Positions 51,919-59,854 of a DNA stretch of 62,620 nt are shown one piece after another (the stretch's first letter is position 1; every line of letters begins with the position of its first letter). This stretch comes from an uncultured Bacteroidales bacterium (lineage in GTDB: Bacteria > Bacteroidota > Bacteroidia > Bacteroidales > Paludibacteraceae), in NCBI GenBank assembly GCA_900319645.1, contig ONPG01000012.1, positions 1 through 62,620 of the forward strand, given 5' to 3'. The notes beneath the pieces were generated by a model, which worked only from the letters and a program-made list of their open reading frames with translations, made no database searches and was not told the origin of the DNA. A program made the position numbers and the translations under genes.

Positions 51919-53094
51919 TCACCAGTTCACTTTCCTGGGCACGGCAAGCATCCAGAGATTGACCAGCGGCAGGAAAATATCCAATCCGAGTATAGTCAAG
52001 GGATTGAATCCGTGCTGGTTCATTTTGTGCGCGGAGAGGTTGATGACCACCGTCTGCAAGATCCAGCGCAAGAGGAAAAGCGCCAAGGCAAGATACAAAG
52101 ATAGCAAGTACCAAGAACAAAGGGCAATGATAGCAGCGGCAAGGACAGCGGCATAAAAGAGCCCGCGAGTGAGTGGTTCGATCACGAGCCGGCGTTTGGT
52201 CTCGGGTCGGTAAGAGGGCGAGACAGAGAGGTGGCGTCGTTTCTGGAGCCACCACTGCCGGAAAGTCCGCTTGGCGGGCGACCATGTATAGCTATCCGCA
52301 GAAACGACCACCGCTGTATTGTCCGGCGTAGCCACCTGATTGACAAACAGATCGTCGTCTCCGGCACGGTTAGTCATCAGATGCGAGAAGCCTCCTGAGT
52401 TGAAGAAGAGTTCCTTGCGGTAAGCGAGGTTGCGCCCCACTCCCATATAGGGTTTACCGCAAAGAGCGGCACCGAGGTAATGCAATCCGTTGAAAAGTGT
52501 GTCGTAACGTACCAGACGATTGACAAAACCGGGACGGTAGAAATAAGCCCCGAAGCCGAGAACGATATTGATTGGTGACAGGTGATCAGGGATTGGGGAT
52601 TGGAAGGCGGAGACCATCTCTGCAATCCAATGTGTTGACTCGGGCACGCAGTCGGCATCCGTCAGGAGGAGGAGGTCGTACTGCGCCGCTTTGGCAGCGA
52701 GGGTGAGTGCCAGTTTCTTAGTGGATCGCACCCGCGCGTCACGCGGGACGAAAGTCATATGCAGGCGCGTGTCCTGGGTCAAATAACGCTCAATCACTTC
52801 GCGCGTGTTGTCCTCGGAACCGTCGTCCACAACGATAACCTCAAAGACAGGATAATCCTGCGTAAGCAGGGCGGATAGGTACGACTCCAGATCGGTACCG
52901 GCGTTGCGTGCGCTGACGAGGACAGAAACAGGCGGAAGGTCAGACTCTTTCCATTCCGGCGAAGCTGTTCGCTTGCCACGCATAGCTCGTATAGGCGCAC
53001 AGAGGTAGCGGATGTACCAATAGAGTTGGAACAAGGCACTAAAAGCCAATGTTCCAAGAACCACCCATTCTGCTATGTTCAATCGTTCAATCAT
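51919..53094 (-). CDS. Glycosyltransferase family 2, membrane-bound
   Basis: A 391-residue enzyme. An N-terminal helix (residues 8-28) is followed by the GT2 domain: VSVLVSARNAGTDLESYL, VIVVDDGSEDNT, LLLTDADCVPE (DxD-like metal site), GVGRNLAYRKELFF, GDDDLFV (acid) and WSPAKRTFRQWWLQKRRH (QxxRW-like). Three C-terminal helices follow. It likely transfers sugars to an envelope glycan or lipid. It is the intact relative of the truncated GT2 half at 46594-48513. It lies 26 bases after the PCMD gene. Confidence 0.9.
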   Translation of the reverse strand: MIERLNIAEWVVLGTLAFSALFQLYWYIRYLCAPIRAMRGKRTASPEWKESDLPPVSVLVSARNAGTDLESYLSALLTQDYPVFEVIVVDDGSEDNTREVIERYLTQDTRLHMTFVPRDARVRSTKKLALTLAAKAAQYDLLLLTDADCVPESTHWIAEMVSAFQSPIPDHLSPINIVLGFGAYFYRPGFVNRLVRYDTLFNGLHYLGAALCGKPYMGVGRNLAYRKELFFNSGGFSHLMTNRAGDDDLFVNQVATPDNTAVVVSADSYTWSPAKRTFRQWWLQKRRHLSVSPSYRPETKRRLVIEPLTRGLFYAAVLAAAIIALCSWYLLSLYLALALFLLRWILQTVVINLSAHKMNQHGFNPLTILGLDIFLPLVNLWMLAVPRKVNW

Positions 53095-53120
53095 CAGTCT
53101 TTCTCTGGCAGAGAGACGGG

Positions 53121-54209
53121 TTATCGGATAATTTTAATCTTGTAGGTGTGAGTCGAACTGCCGTCTTCGGCATTGACGGTAATCGTCCATGGTTTGCCGT
53201 TCAGTTCGCCGGGCACTATAGTCATCTCGTTGCTATCCAAACGGCGTCCCGGGAAACGTGCCGTTTCGCCTTTGATATTCGTCAGCGAACCGATACCGCG
53301 AAGGGCTTCTATCTGTACAGTTTTCGCATCGCTGTTTGAGAGTTTGAAAGTTTGCACCTTGGCGTTGTTGGGATCAAAACCTTTGAACTCCTCGCCGTTG
53401 ACGAGCAGTTTGTCAATCTTGGAGGAATAGATGAGTTGCACATCGTCCACCCAGAGCGCATTGCCGTCGTAGAGTCCGTCATTAGCCCGGAAAGCCGGAT
53501 AGTTGCCGGCCGAGAAAATGACGTTGCACATAGAAGGACGGTTGTCCGAGCAATAGAAGACAGGCACTTTGACAAGCGCCCACTCGTTATACTTGGCACG
53601 CGCACGATACCATCCTTCCGCCACCTGTTTGCCCGGCGTGACGGTCGTACACTCGTTGCCGTTGGTAAGCAAGCGGATGTCACTCTCTTCGTTGATTCGC
53701 TCGGTAGCCGTACAGCCGCCGACTTTGTTCTTGTAATGACTACCCTTGGCGGTACCTGTCCATGAATAATAGAGCAGGTGGAAATCCTCCTCGGCTGTAT
53801 GTTCGCCCGTACGCTTGACCCACACCGCCATCGTGTCCGGACGGTAGGTCCAGTTTATACCACCTTCGGTTCCCGCCGTGGCGGATTTGATGGTCAGACC
53901 TTTCATATATTGGAAGGGCACACCAAGGCTGGCGTATCCGGGACCTGTGGCGGTAATACCGATTGCACCTATCGTGCGGTCAGAAACATATAGGCACGAC
54001 CCCGTACGTCCGGGTTTCTGGTACATAAACGTGAACTTCAATCCCACTTGTGTCACGTTCGATCCGTGCCAATCCGCCAACTGGGCATCACCGTTATAGA
54101 CCTGACTCCAATCCTCGAAATGCGGATCAGGCAACTGCTGTGCCATAAGGGAAAAGGACAAAGGAACAATGTACAATGTACAAAGGACAAAAGACAGTAT
54201 TTTTTTCAT
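53121..54209 (-). CDS. PCMD-domain secreted protein
   Basis: A 362-residue exported protein matching the putative carbohydrate metabolism (PCMD) domain: FEDWSQ near the start, ATGPGYASLGVPFQYMKGL, WVKRTGEH, NALWVDDVQLIYSSKIDKLLVNGEEF, and a final Ig-like strand pair (TYKIKIIR). PCMD proteins occur beside polysaccharide-use and surface genes; their function is not established. The signal peptide (MKKILSFVLCTLYIVPLSFS) is partly encoded by the dispersed repeat. The ATG at 54209 is preferred; 54218 and 54230 are alternatives. It is the first gene of a six-gene leftward operon. Confidence 0.8.
   Translation of the reverse strand: MKKILSFVLCTLYIVPLSFSLMAQQLPDPHFEDWSQVYNGDAQLADWHGSNVTQVGLKFTFMYQKPGRTGSCLYVSDRTIGAIGITATGPGYASLGVPFQYMKGLTIKSATAGTEGGINWTYRPDTMAVWVKRTGEHTAEEDFHLLYYSWTGTAKGSHYKNKVGGCTATERINEESDIRLLTNGNECTTVTPGKQVAEGWYRARAKYNEWALVKVPVFYCSDNRPSMCNVIFSAGNYPAFRANDGLYDGNALWVDDVQLIYSSKIDKLLVNGEEFKGFDPNNAKVQTFKLSNSDAKTVQIEALRGIGSLTNIKGETARFPGRRLDSNEMTIVPGELNGKPWTITVNAEDGSSTHTYKIKIIR
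54153..54192 (-). repeat. Dispersed TGTACA-type repeat, clearest copy
   Basis: An AAGGAACA / ATGTACAATGTACAAAGGA element encoding LCTLYIVPLSF in the signal peptide of the PCMD protein. It serves as the reference for the other copies. Confidence 0.75.
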
Positions 54210-54272
54210 TTTAGTCATGTTTAAAGACATGTTGATTAGGGCACAAAGTGTGCCAGATTATTAAATTCGCTA

Positions 54273-54303
54273 CAAAGTTACACATTTTTTTGCATATGTG
54301 CAA
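54273..54303 (-). promoter_or_regulatory. Promoter of the PCMD-to-AroA/GT2 operon
   Basis: TAACTTTG (54273-54280) and TTG (54301-54303), spacer 20, on the minus strand. It overlaps the aroC promoter. Confidence 0.8.
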
Positions 54304-54320
54304 ACTTTTTTGTACTTTTG
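54290..54320 (+). promoter_or_regulatory. aroC promoter
   Basis: TTG (54290-54292), 20 bases, TACTTTTG (54313-54320). The -33 boxes of the two divergent promoters lie in a palindrome TTTGCA-TATG-TGCAAA (54288-54303). Confidence 0.8.
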
Positions 54321-54339
54321 CCTGAAATTTTTCGTAGTC

Positions 54340-55317
54340 ATGGACAATAACACGTTTGGGAACAAGTTTAGTTTCACCTCTTTTGGCGAATCGCACGGCC
54401 TTGCTATCGGTGGTGTGTTGGACGGAGTACCGGCCGGTTTGCACATAGATCTCAACCTGATTCGCAAGGAGTTAGAGCGAAGAAAAGGGAGGAGTGCGGG
54501 AGTGTCGGCGCGGGCGGTGCGTGAGCCTGACGAAGTGGAATGGCTCAGCGGAGTCATAGAAAGGGACAAAGGGACAAAGGACCAAGGACAAGGGACAAAG
54601 GATTTGATTACCCTTGGCACGCCGATTGCTTTTATCATAAGAAACAAAGACGCCCGACCGGAGGACTACGAATGGCTCAAGCACAGTTACCGTCCCGGAC
54701 ACGCCGACAAAGTGTATGAGCAGAAATACGGTATTCGCGATTGGCGCGGAGGCGGTAGGGCTTCAGCCCGTGAGACAGCCGCACGCGTGGTAGCGGGTTG
54801 CATAGCCAAACAGCAACTCTCCGCCAAAGGGATTGCTATCCACGCCCGTCTGACCCAGGTGGGTTCAGAGACAGACCCGGCACGCTTTGACGAAGTGATA
54901 CGCGCTTACCGCAGCGAGGGCGACTCGATAGGCGGTATCGTGGAGTGCGTAATCAGCGGTATCCCTGCCGAAACCGGCGAACCGATTTTCCACAAACTGC
55001 AAGCCGAATTGGCTTTCGCCGTCATGAGTATCAACGCCTGCAAAGGGTTTGAGTACGGCACGGGGTTCGGCGGTGTGGACCAACCGGGTTCGGTTATCAA
55101 TCAGATCAGCGGCGGGATAGCCGGAGGTATAGCCGATGGCACAGACATCACTTTCCGTTGCGTCTTCAAACCCACGCCCACTACGCCCAAAGCCCTTGCA
55201 CAATGCGCTTCAGGCGACCAAACTATCAAGATCGGACGCCATGACGCGTGTGTGGCAGTACGGGCCGTGCCGGTAGTCGAAGCGATGACAGCCCTGGCTT
55301 TGGTACAGTTTTTGTAG
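54340..55317 (+). CDS. aroC: Chorismate synthase
   Basis: A 325-residue enzyme that makes chorismate from EPSP with reduced FMN. Motifs are FGESHGLAIGGVLDG (His), YRPGHADKVYEQKYG (His), DWRGGGRASARETAARV and IGRHDACVAVRAVPV (catalytic Asp). Length is slightly short because the C-terminus ends early (ALALVQFL). An unusual 15-residue insert (ERDKGTKDQGQGTKD) between SGVI and TLGTPI is encoded by repeats of GGGACAAAG. The ATG at 54340 gives the standard start (MDNNTFGNKFSF). The pspC-like gene follows after 97 bases. Confidence 0.95.
   Translation: MDNNTFGNKFSFTSFGESHGLAIGGVLDGVPAGLHIDLNLIRKELERRKGRSAGVSARAVREPDEVEWLSGVIERDKGTKDQGQGTKDLITLGTPIAFIIRNKDARPEDYEWLKHSYRPGHADKVYEQKYGIRDWRGGGRASARETAARVVAGCIAKQQLSAKGIAIHARLTQVGSETDPARFDEVIRAYRSEGDSIGGIVECVISGIPAETGEPIFHKLQAELAFAVMSINACKGFEYGTGFGGVDQPGSVINQISGGIAGGIADGTDITFRCVFKPTPTTPKALAQCASGDQTIKIGRHDACVAVRAVPVVEAMTALALVQFL
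54560..54601 (+). repeat. GGGACAAAG repeats inserted in aroC
   Basis: Four degenerate copies of a nine- to ten-base unit that is part of the dispersed repeat. They add a 15-residue charged loop in frame. Confidence 0.7.
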
Positions 55318-55361
55318 TCAAATCATGAACAAGCTCGTGATCTTGAAAAATCGTCAATTAA

Positions 55362-55414
55362 TTTAAATCGTAAATAAATCGTACATCGTAAATCGTCAAA
55401 TCGTAAATAATTTT
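55362..55414 (+). repeat. AT-rich micro-repeat spacer before the pspC-like gene
   Basis: Six or so AATCGTAAAT-type units that end at the ATG at 55415, like the gaps in the RNF operon. Confidence 0.6.
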
Positions 55415-55657
55415 ATGGCACAAAAGAAACTAACCCGCTCTACCAACAAGATTTTGGCAGGCGTTTGCGGCGGACTCGCCGATTATTTTGAGGTTGACCC
55501 CACTCTGGTACGCGTGATATATGCAGTACTGGCTGTGTTCTCCACCTGTTTCCCGGGATTGATTCTGTATATTATCCTTCTGCTGATTATGCCGCCGGCT
55601 GACAGCAACAACACCAACGACAAGGATAATATTCCCGACGCCGAGGTGGTGGAATAA
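55415..55657 (+). CDS. PspC-domain membrane protein
   Basis: An 80-residue protein. LTRSTNKILAGVCGGLADYF and VDPTLVRVIYAVLA are the PspC signature, followed by a transmembrane segment (residues about 38-60) and an acidic tail. PspC-domain proteins sit in the inner membrane and take part in envelope-stress signalling. It may be cotranscribed with aroC. It is convergent with the AraC-type gene; a hairpin lies between the two stops. Confidence 0.88.
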   Translation: MAQKKLTRSTNKILAGVCGGLADYFEVDPTLVRVIYAVLAVFSTCFPGLILYIILLLIMPPADSNNTNDKDNIPDAEVVE

Positions 55658-55660
55658 AGA

Positions 55661-55686
55661 GAGTCGGAAGTTTAGGCTTCCGACTC
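55661..55686. terminator. Hairpin between convergent genes
   Basis: A perfect ten-base inverted repeat (GAGTCGGAAG/CTTCCGACTC, six-base loop) that contains the stop codon of the AraC-type gene. There is no U run, so it may act weakly in both directions. Confidence 0.5.
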
Positions 55687-56871
55687 CGAATGGCTCTGTT
55701 GGAGAGCCCATTCGCTGGGATTAAGTCCTGTCTCGCGGAAGAATATACGCGAGAAAACCGTAGATGAGGAGAAGCCGGTTTGGACGGCAACATCCGTTAT
55801 TCTCAATGTCGGATTGACGGTCAGGAGCCGTTTGGCTTCCTCCACACGGTAATGGCTGACGAGCTGATAGAACGAGCAGCCGTATTCGGCGTTAATGAGT
55901 TTGCTCAGATAGGTTCGATTCAGCGGCAGAATCTGACGCAGATCCTGCATCCGGAAATCCGGATTGAGATACGGTTTATCGTCCTCGAACCACTTCTCGA
56001 GTATCGCCTTTTGCTCCTCTGCATTTTTAGGCAGATAGAAAGACTCCGATTCATCGTTTGAGATTTCAGCATGTGGCAACACACCTCGTTGTACCTCGCT
56101 CCACGGATCGGGACGGAAGATGATCTGCTCGGTACTATAAGCGAGTATCAAGAGAAGAAGCCACTGCTGGGTGAACATCCGGTTAGGCACAAACCAAACA
56201 CAGATAAAATAGAACGAGAGTCCCAGGAGGAAAAGCATCGTCAGATAGCGTACAATCCACTGCGCACCGATATTATCCATCGTAGAAAAGTTGTCCTCAC
56301 ACCACTGTTTGTACTTACGCACGTGCGAACAAAGAAGGAGGAAGATAAACAGCGGAAAACCAAGTATCAGCGGCAACAAGTTAGCCGGCAGGAAATAATC
56401 CACGACCGTCAGCAGAACCATCGGCGTAATACAAAGACCTGCTCGCCACCAGTTGAGCCATCCGGGCCGAAGGATCTGGGACGGATAGATATAAAGCAGC
56501 CACGCCAGGATATTGCCCACGGAGACCGAAGCGTTGAAGAGCGGATCATCCGGTGTGCCTCCAACGGCAGTAATATGAAACACGTAACGCACAACCATCA
56601 GAACCACATCAATCCAGCCCCATATAAATAGCGTCGTAGCCCACGACTTGCGGATTACTATTCCTTCGCTATGGCGATAGACCGCCCAAGCTCCATAGAA
56701 ACAGACCGTGACAGTAGCGACATACTGGATGGGGTTGATAAACCGCTCGAAGATATCCTCGGGAATAAAAGCACCCAGCCAATAACTCAACACCGTCATG
56801 ACTGAGAGAATAAGGCCGAAGTACAACTCCGAGCGATATTCAAACCACAAATTCCGAAAGAAATTCTTCAT
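55672..56871 (-). CDS. Membrane-anchored AraC-family regulator
   Basis: A 399-residue protein. The N-terminal 240 residues hold about seven transmembrane helices (for example LILSVMTVLSYWLG, WATTLFIWGWIDVVLMVV, VVDYFLPANLLPLILGF). The last 100 residues are an AraC DNA-binding domain: LNRTYLSKLINAEYGCSFYQ, YRVEEAKRLLTVNP, TDVAVQTGFSSSTVFSRIFF and the GLNPSEW end. This layout suggests a signal sensed in the membrane. It follows three small lipoprotein genes (72 bases after the last). The ATG at 56871 is preferred over a start 42 bases upstream. Confidence 0.88.
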   Translation of the reverse strand: MKNFFRNLWFEYRSELYFGLILSVMTVLSYWLGAFIPEDIFERFINPIQYVATVTVCFYGAWAVYRHSEGIVIRKSWATTLFIWGWIDVVLMVVRYVFHITAVGGTPDDPLFNASVSVGNILAWLLYIYPSQILRPGWLNWWRAGLCITPMVLLTVVDYFLPANLLPLILGFPLFIFLLLCSHVRKYKQWCEDNFSTMDNIGAQWIVRYLTMLFLLGLSFYFICVWFVPNRMFTQQWLLLLILAYSTEQIIFRPDPWSEVQRGVLPHAEISNDESESFYLPKNAEEQKAILEKWFEDDKPYLNPDFRMQDLRQILPLNRTYLSKLINAEYGCSFYQLVSHYRVEEAKRLLTVNPTLRITDVAVQTGFSSSTVFSRIFFRETGLNPSEWALQQSHSESEA

Positions 56872-56943
56872 TTTTAAGGAGTAAAATAGATTAGTGAGTA
56901 TGCGCGGAACCAACCGCGCATACCCATAGTGAACCTGACCAAA

Positions 56944-57363
56944 TTATTTGAAATCTCTATACCAGATCTCCTCATCTACGTTAGGCTTCTTGTCCGTATT
57001 GCGGTACATCAGTTTAACACGTACACCCTTCAGTTCGCGGAATCCTTGACCGTAACCTTCCGCTGCCTCAATCTCGTCCATGGCAGCATTGATCGCAGCT
57101 TTGCATTTATTGTCACACTGCGAGACAGTACCTGTTACGGAGAAATAAGCCGTACCCGGCTCCAGTTTCTGCTTGGCGATTTCATTGATTTTCTTCTCAA
57201 TGGTCGGATATGCAAAGACTGCATAATTGTTTATTACTGATTCGCCCTGACCATTCTCGTCAGGAGTAACAGTGTACAAACGCTCCAACGTTACAGTGGA
57301 GGAACAAGCGGTGAAACCGAACATAGCCACGCAGGCCATCAACGCAAAAATAATCTTTTTCAT
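56944..57363 (-). CDS. Small lipoprotein, unknown (first upstream of the AraC-type gene)
   Basis: A 139-residue lipoprotein with lipobox FTAC. After the anchor come strands (SSTVTLERLYTVTPDENG), then a helix-rich middle (INEIAKQKLEPGTAYFSVTG) with two Cys (SQCDNKCKAA) that could form a disulfide, and a final GVRVKLMYRN strand. I do not recognise a family. The gene lies 21 bases after the next lipoprotein gene and 72 before the membrane-bound AraC regulator. Confidence 0.7.
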   Translation of the reverse strand: MKKIIFALMACVAMFGFTACSSTVTLERLYTVTPDENGQGESVINNYAVFAYPTIEKKINEIAKQKLEPGTAYFSVTGTVSQCDNKCKAAINAAMDEIEAAEGYGQGFRELKGVRVKLMYRNTDKKPNVDEEIWYRDFK

Positions 57364-57384
57364 AATAGTTGTATTATTGGTTGT

Positions 57385-57786
57385 TTACTCATACAATACA
57401 AAAGTCATAGCCTCTTGTTCCGGCATAGCGGTTATCGTGATAGCTATCGAATTCTTCTCTGCATTATAGATGCCGTGATAGATTTCCTCTCCGGCCATAT
57501 TCGTATTGCTGGCTCCCTTGATACAGATATCTTTGCCCGTCATATCCCACACCAAAAGATCTTGTTTTTTGGTCTCCGTTGCCGGCGGAACCAAACTTTC
57601 AAAGGTACATTTGAAGTTGGTATGGAACGTGAATTGGGTATAACCTGTCACACCTTCTTCGGTAACGGTGCAACGGTAAGTGTGACCTGCAATCGGTTGG
57701 GTTAACGGGTCTGCTTTCTTATTACACGAAGTGAAACCCATGGTTACAGCGCAAAGCGCCATCATTGCTACAAAAAACTTTTTCAT
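57385..57786 (-). CDS. Small lipoprotein, unknown (second of three)
   Basis: A 133-residue lipoprotein with lipobox FTSC. The mature part is beta-rich (YRCTVTEEGVTGYTQFTFHT, IYHGIYNAEKNSIAIT) and resembles a small lipocalin-like or calycin fold by pattern only. Function unknown. It lies 39 bases after the third lipoprotein gene and 21 before the first, probably in one operon. Confidence 0.7.
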   Translation of the reverse strand: MKKFFVAMMALCAVTMGFTSCNKKADPLTQPIAGHTYRCTVTEEGVTGYTQFTFHTNFKCTFESLVPPATETKKQDLLVWDMTGKDICIKGASNTNMAGEEIYHGIYNAEKNSIAITITAMPEQEAMTFVLYE

Positions 57787-57825
57787 AATGATTGTTGTTT
57801 TATTGAGTTAATACTATACACTTTA

Positions 57826-58227
57826 TTACTCATTCGATTCAGTGAGTTCCAAGGTAACCGGTTTGTTTTTCTCACCCGTTTTCACCTGGAGAGCCTTGTA
57901 AGCGAGACACCGTTCAGAGGCATCAAAAACCGCGAAGAAAACGGTAATCGCTTCGTTGGCACCCACACTGCTCGGAGCAAAATCATCCGGCGATTTGAGC
58001 TCAAAATGAGCGACACCTGCTGCGTTGGTCTTGACAGGAGCTTCCTTGTAATTTTCCTTGTAATACCCACCTCCGATATCGCCGTGCGCCACCGCCTTAT
58101 AGACATCGACTCCGGCCTGAGGCTGACCTGCTTTAGTTACTGTGACATCTACGGTTGCTTCCGTCTTGAAGCAACTGGTCATTACTACGGCTACCAAAGC
58201 CGCCAAAAGAATTTGAAACTTTTTCAT
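57826..58227 (-). CDS. Small lipoprotein with an Ig-like domain (promoter-proximal)
   Basis: A 133-residue lipoprotein with lipobox MTSC. The body (ATVDVTVTKAGQPQAGVDVY, VKTNAAGVAHFELKSPDDF) has the look of a carboxypeptidase-regulatory or transthyretin-like beta-sandwich. Function unknown. It is the first gene after the promoter at 58271-58301; the two other lipoproteins and the AraC-type gene follow. Confidence 0.7.
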   Translation of the reverse strand: MKKFQILLAALVAVVMTSCFKTEATVDVTVTKAGQPQAGVDVYKAVAHGDIGGGYYKENYKEAPVKTNAAGVAHFELKSPDDFAPSSVGANEAITVFFAVFDASERCLAYKALQVKTGEKNKPVTLELTESNE

Positions 58228-58270
58228 ATAAATTAGTTTTGAGTTGATAGATTTGTTCTAAATCCGAGTG

Positions 58271-58301
58271 CAAAGGTACAACATTTTTTTGATATATACA
58301 A
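58271..58301 (-). promoter_or_regulatory. Promoter of the lipoprotein/AraC unit
   Basis: TACCTTTG (58271-58278) and TTG (58299-58301), spacer 20. The TTG lies at the end of the U run of the upstream terminator, so the two elements overlap. Confidence 0.8.
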
Positions 58302-58340
58302 AAAAATTGTGCACTTTGCGAAAAAAGTACACAATTTTTT
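58301..58340 (-). terminator. Terminator of the ketodeoxygluconate operon
   Basis: An inverted repeat (AATTGTGCAC/GTACACAATT, one G-U pair) with A and T runs on each side; in the leftward transcript it ends in a U run. It lies 24 bases after the transporter stop. Confidence 0.75.
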
Positions 58341-58363
58341 CAATATTAAGACGTTTTGTCCGA

Positions 58364-59824
58364 TTATTTTACCACTACCGGCTCGTATTTCGGTACAAGC
58401 GCCTTCATTACGCTCCATCCGATCAGGTAAGCCACCGCGCAGATGCAGAACACAATCATGTATGCTGCCGGTTTGCCGGAGAAGCCTGCGAAGGTGAACA
58501 AGTCACCCTGTCCCTCAGCATAGGTGAAGAGCACACCTGAGCCACGGTTGATTAGGTACGAACCGATACCACCGGCCATCGCACCGATACCCGTAATAGT
58601 AGCCACAGCCGATTTAGGGAACATATCACCCGTGGTCGAGAAGATATTCGCACTCCAGCTCTGGTGAGCGGCTCCCACGATACCGATGATGATAGCTACC
58701 GCCCAAGGACCATAGATACCACCCAGCGGTTGTGCAAACAGCGCAAAAATCGGGAAGAAAGCAAAGATCAACATCGCACGCATACGACCTGCGTACGGTT
58801 CCATACCTTTCTTCTCTACGAAGATCTTCGGCAGATAACCACCGAACAGCGATACCACCGTCACAATCGCATACAGAGTGAAAATCAATGCGATACCTTG
58901 CGGATCGGAAGCCTTAATTCCAAACTGATCCTGGAAATAAGCCGGAGCCCAGAACAAGAAGAACCACCAAACGCCGTCGGTCATAAACTTACCAAACGCA
59001 AACGACCAAGTTTGTTTGTGCTTGAAAGCCTCGCCAAACGACATCTGCTTCTCGCTTTTTTCTTTGAGCGAAGCGGTCTCTTGACTTTGAGCGTCAGCGG
59101 TCTCATCTTGGTGGATATACTCGAGCTCTGCCTCGTTCACATGAGCGGACTCCTCCGGTTTGTCATAGACAAAGATCCAGATACCAGCCCAAAGGAAGCC
59201 CAGCGCACCGATGATGATAAACGCCCACTCCCAGCCAAGGTTCTTTGCCAGCAAAGGAATAGTAGCCGGAGCTGCCAGCGCACCCACCGATGCACCTGCA
59301 TTGAACAGAGCGGTAGCGAACGCACGGTCTTTCTTCGGGAAATACTCTGCGGTCACCTTGATAGCAGCAGGGAAGTTACCCGCTTCTCCGAGACCTAAGA
59401 TCAGACGGCAAGCAAGGAACAACCACACACTGACCATAGAAATACTGCTGGCAAGAGCACCTGTTGCCTCCAACAGAGCTGCTTTGTCAGCCACACCGAC
59501 GATATTCTCCGTTACCCAGCCGCAGCCTGCGTGCAGAACGGCGCCCAACGACCATACAATGATTGCGATCAGGTAACCTTTTTTCGTACCCATCCAGTCG
59601 ATGAATTTTCCGGCGAAAAGGCAGAAGATAGCGTACGCTATCGAGAAGACACCCGTGATTTTTCCATAATCGGCATCGGTCCAGTGGAACTCAGGCTGAA
59701 TAAACTCTTTGAAGGTCAACGACAGAACCTGACGGTCCATGTAGTTAACCGTGGTGGCGAAGAAAAGCATCGCACACATGACCCAACGCCAGTTGGTCAT
59801 GACAGCTTTTTTTACGTCATTCAT
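58364..59824 (-). CDS. MFS transporter, hexuronate/glucarate type (ExuT-like)
   Basis: A 486-residue major facilitator with twelve helices. The start NYMDRQVLSLTF and the FAGKFIDWMGTKKGY loop are typical of the anion:cation symporter branch that includes ExuT; LGLGEAGNFPAAIKVTAEYF is its hallmark. A 40-residue charged insert (near residues 225-265) lies in the central cytoplasmic loop. It likely imports galacturonate or glucuronate. It follows eda by 30 bases and ends the operon. Confidence 0.9.
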   Translation of the reverse strand: MNDVKKAVMTNWRWVMCAMLFFATTVNYMDRQVLSLTFKEFIQPEFHWTDADYGKITGVFSIAYAIFCLFAGKFIDWMGTKKGYLIAIIVWSLGAVLHAGCGWVTENIVGVADKAALLEATGALASSISMVSVWLFLACRLILGLGEAGNFPAAIKVTAEYFPKKDRAFATALFNAGASVGALAAPATIPLLAKNLGWEWAFIIIGALGFLWAGIWIFVYDKPEESAHVNEAELEYIHQDETADAQSQETASLKEKSEKQMSFGEAFKHKQTWSFAFGKFMTDGVWWFFLFWAPAYFQDQFGIKASDPQGIALIFTLYAIVTVVSLFGGYLPKIFVEKKGMEPYAGRMRAMLIFAFFPIFALFAQPLGGIYGPWAVAIIIGIVGAAHQSWSANIFSTTGDMFPKSAVATITGIGAMAGGIGSYLINRGSGVLFTYAEGQGDLFTFAGFSGKPAAYMIVFCICAVAYLIGWSVMKALVPKYEPVVVK

Positions 59825-59854
59825 AGATATTCATTATTAATTATTCATTATTAA
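59825..59854 (-). repeat. AT-rich micro-repeat spacer before the MFS gene
   Basis: Repeats of TTAATTATTCA-type units that connect the eda stop to the ATG at 59824. Confidence 0.6.
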
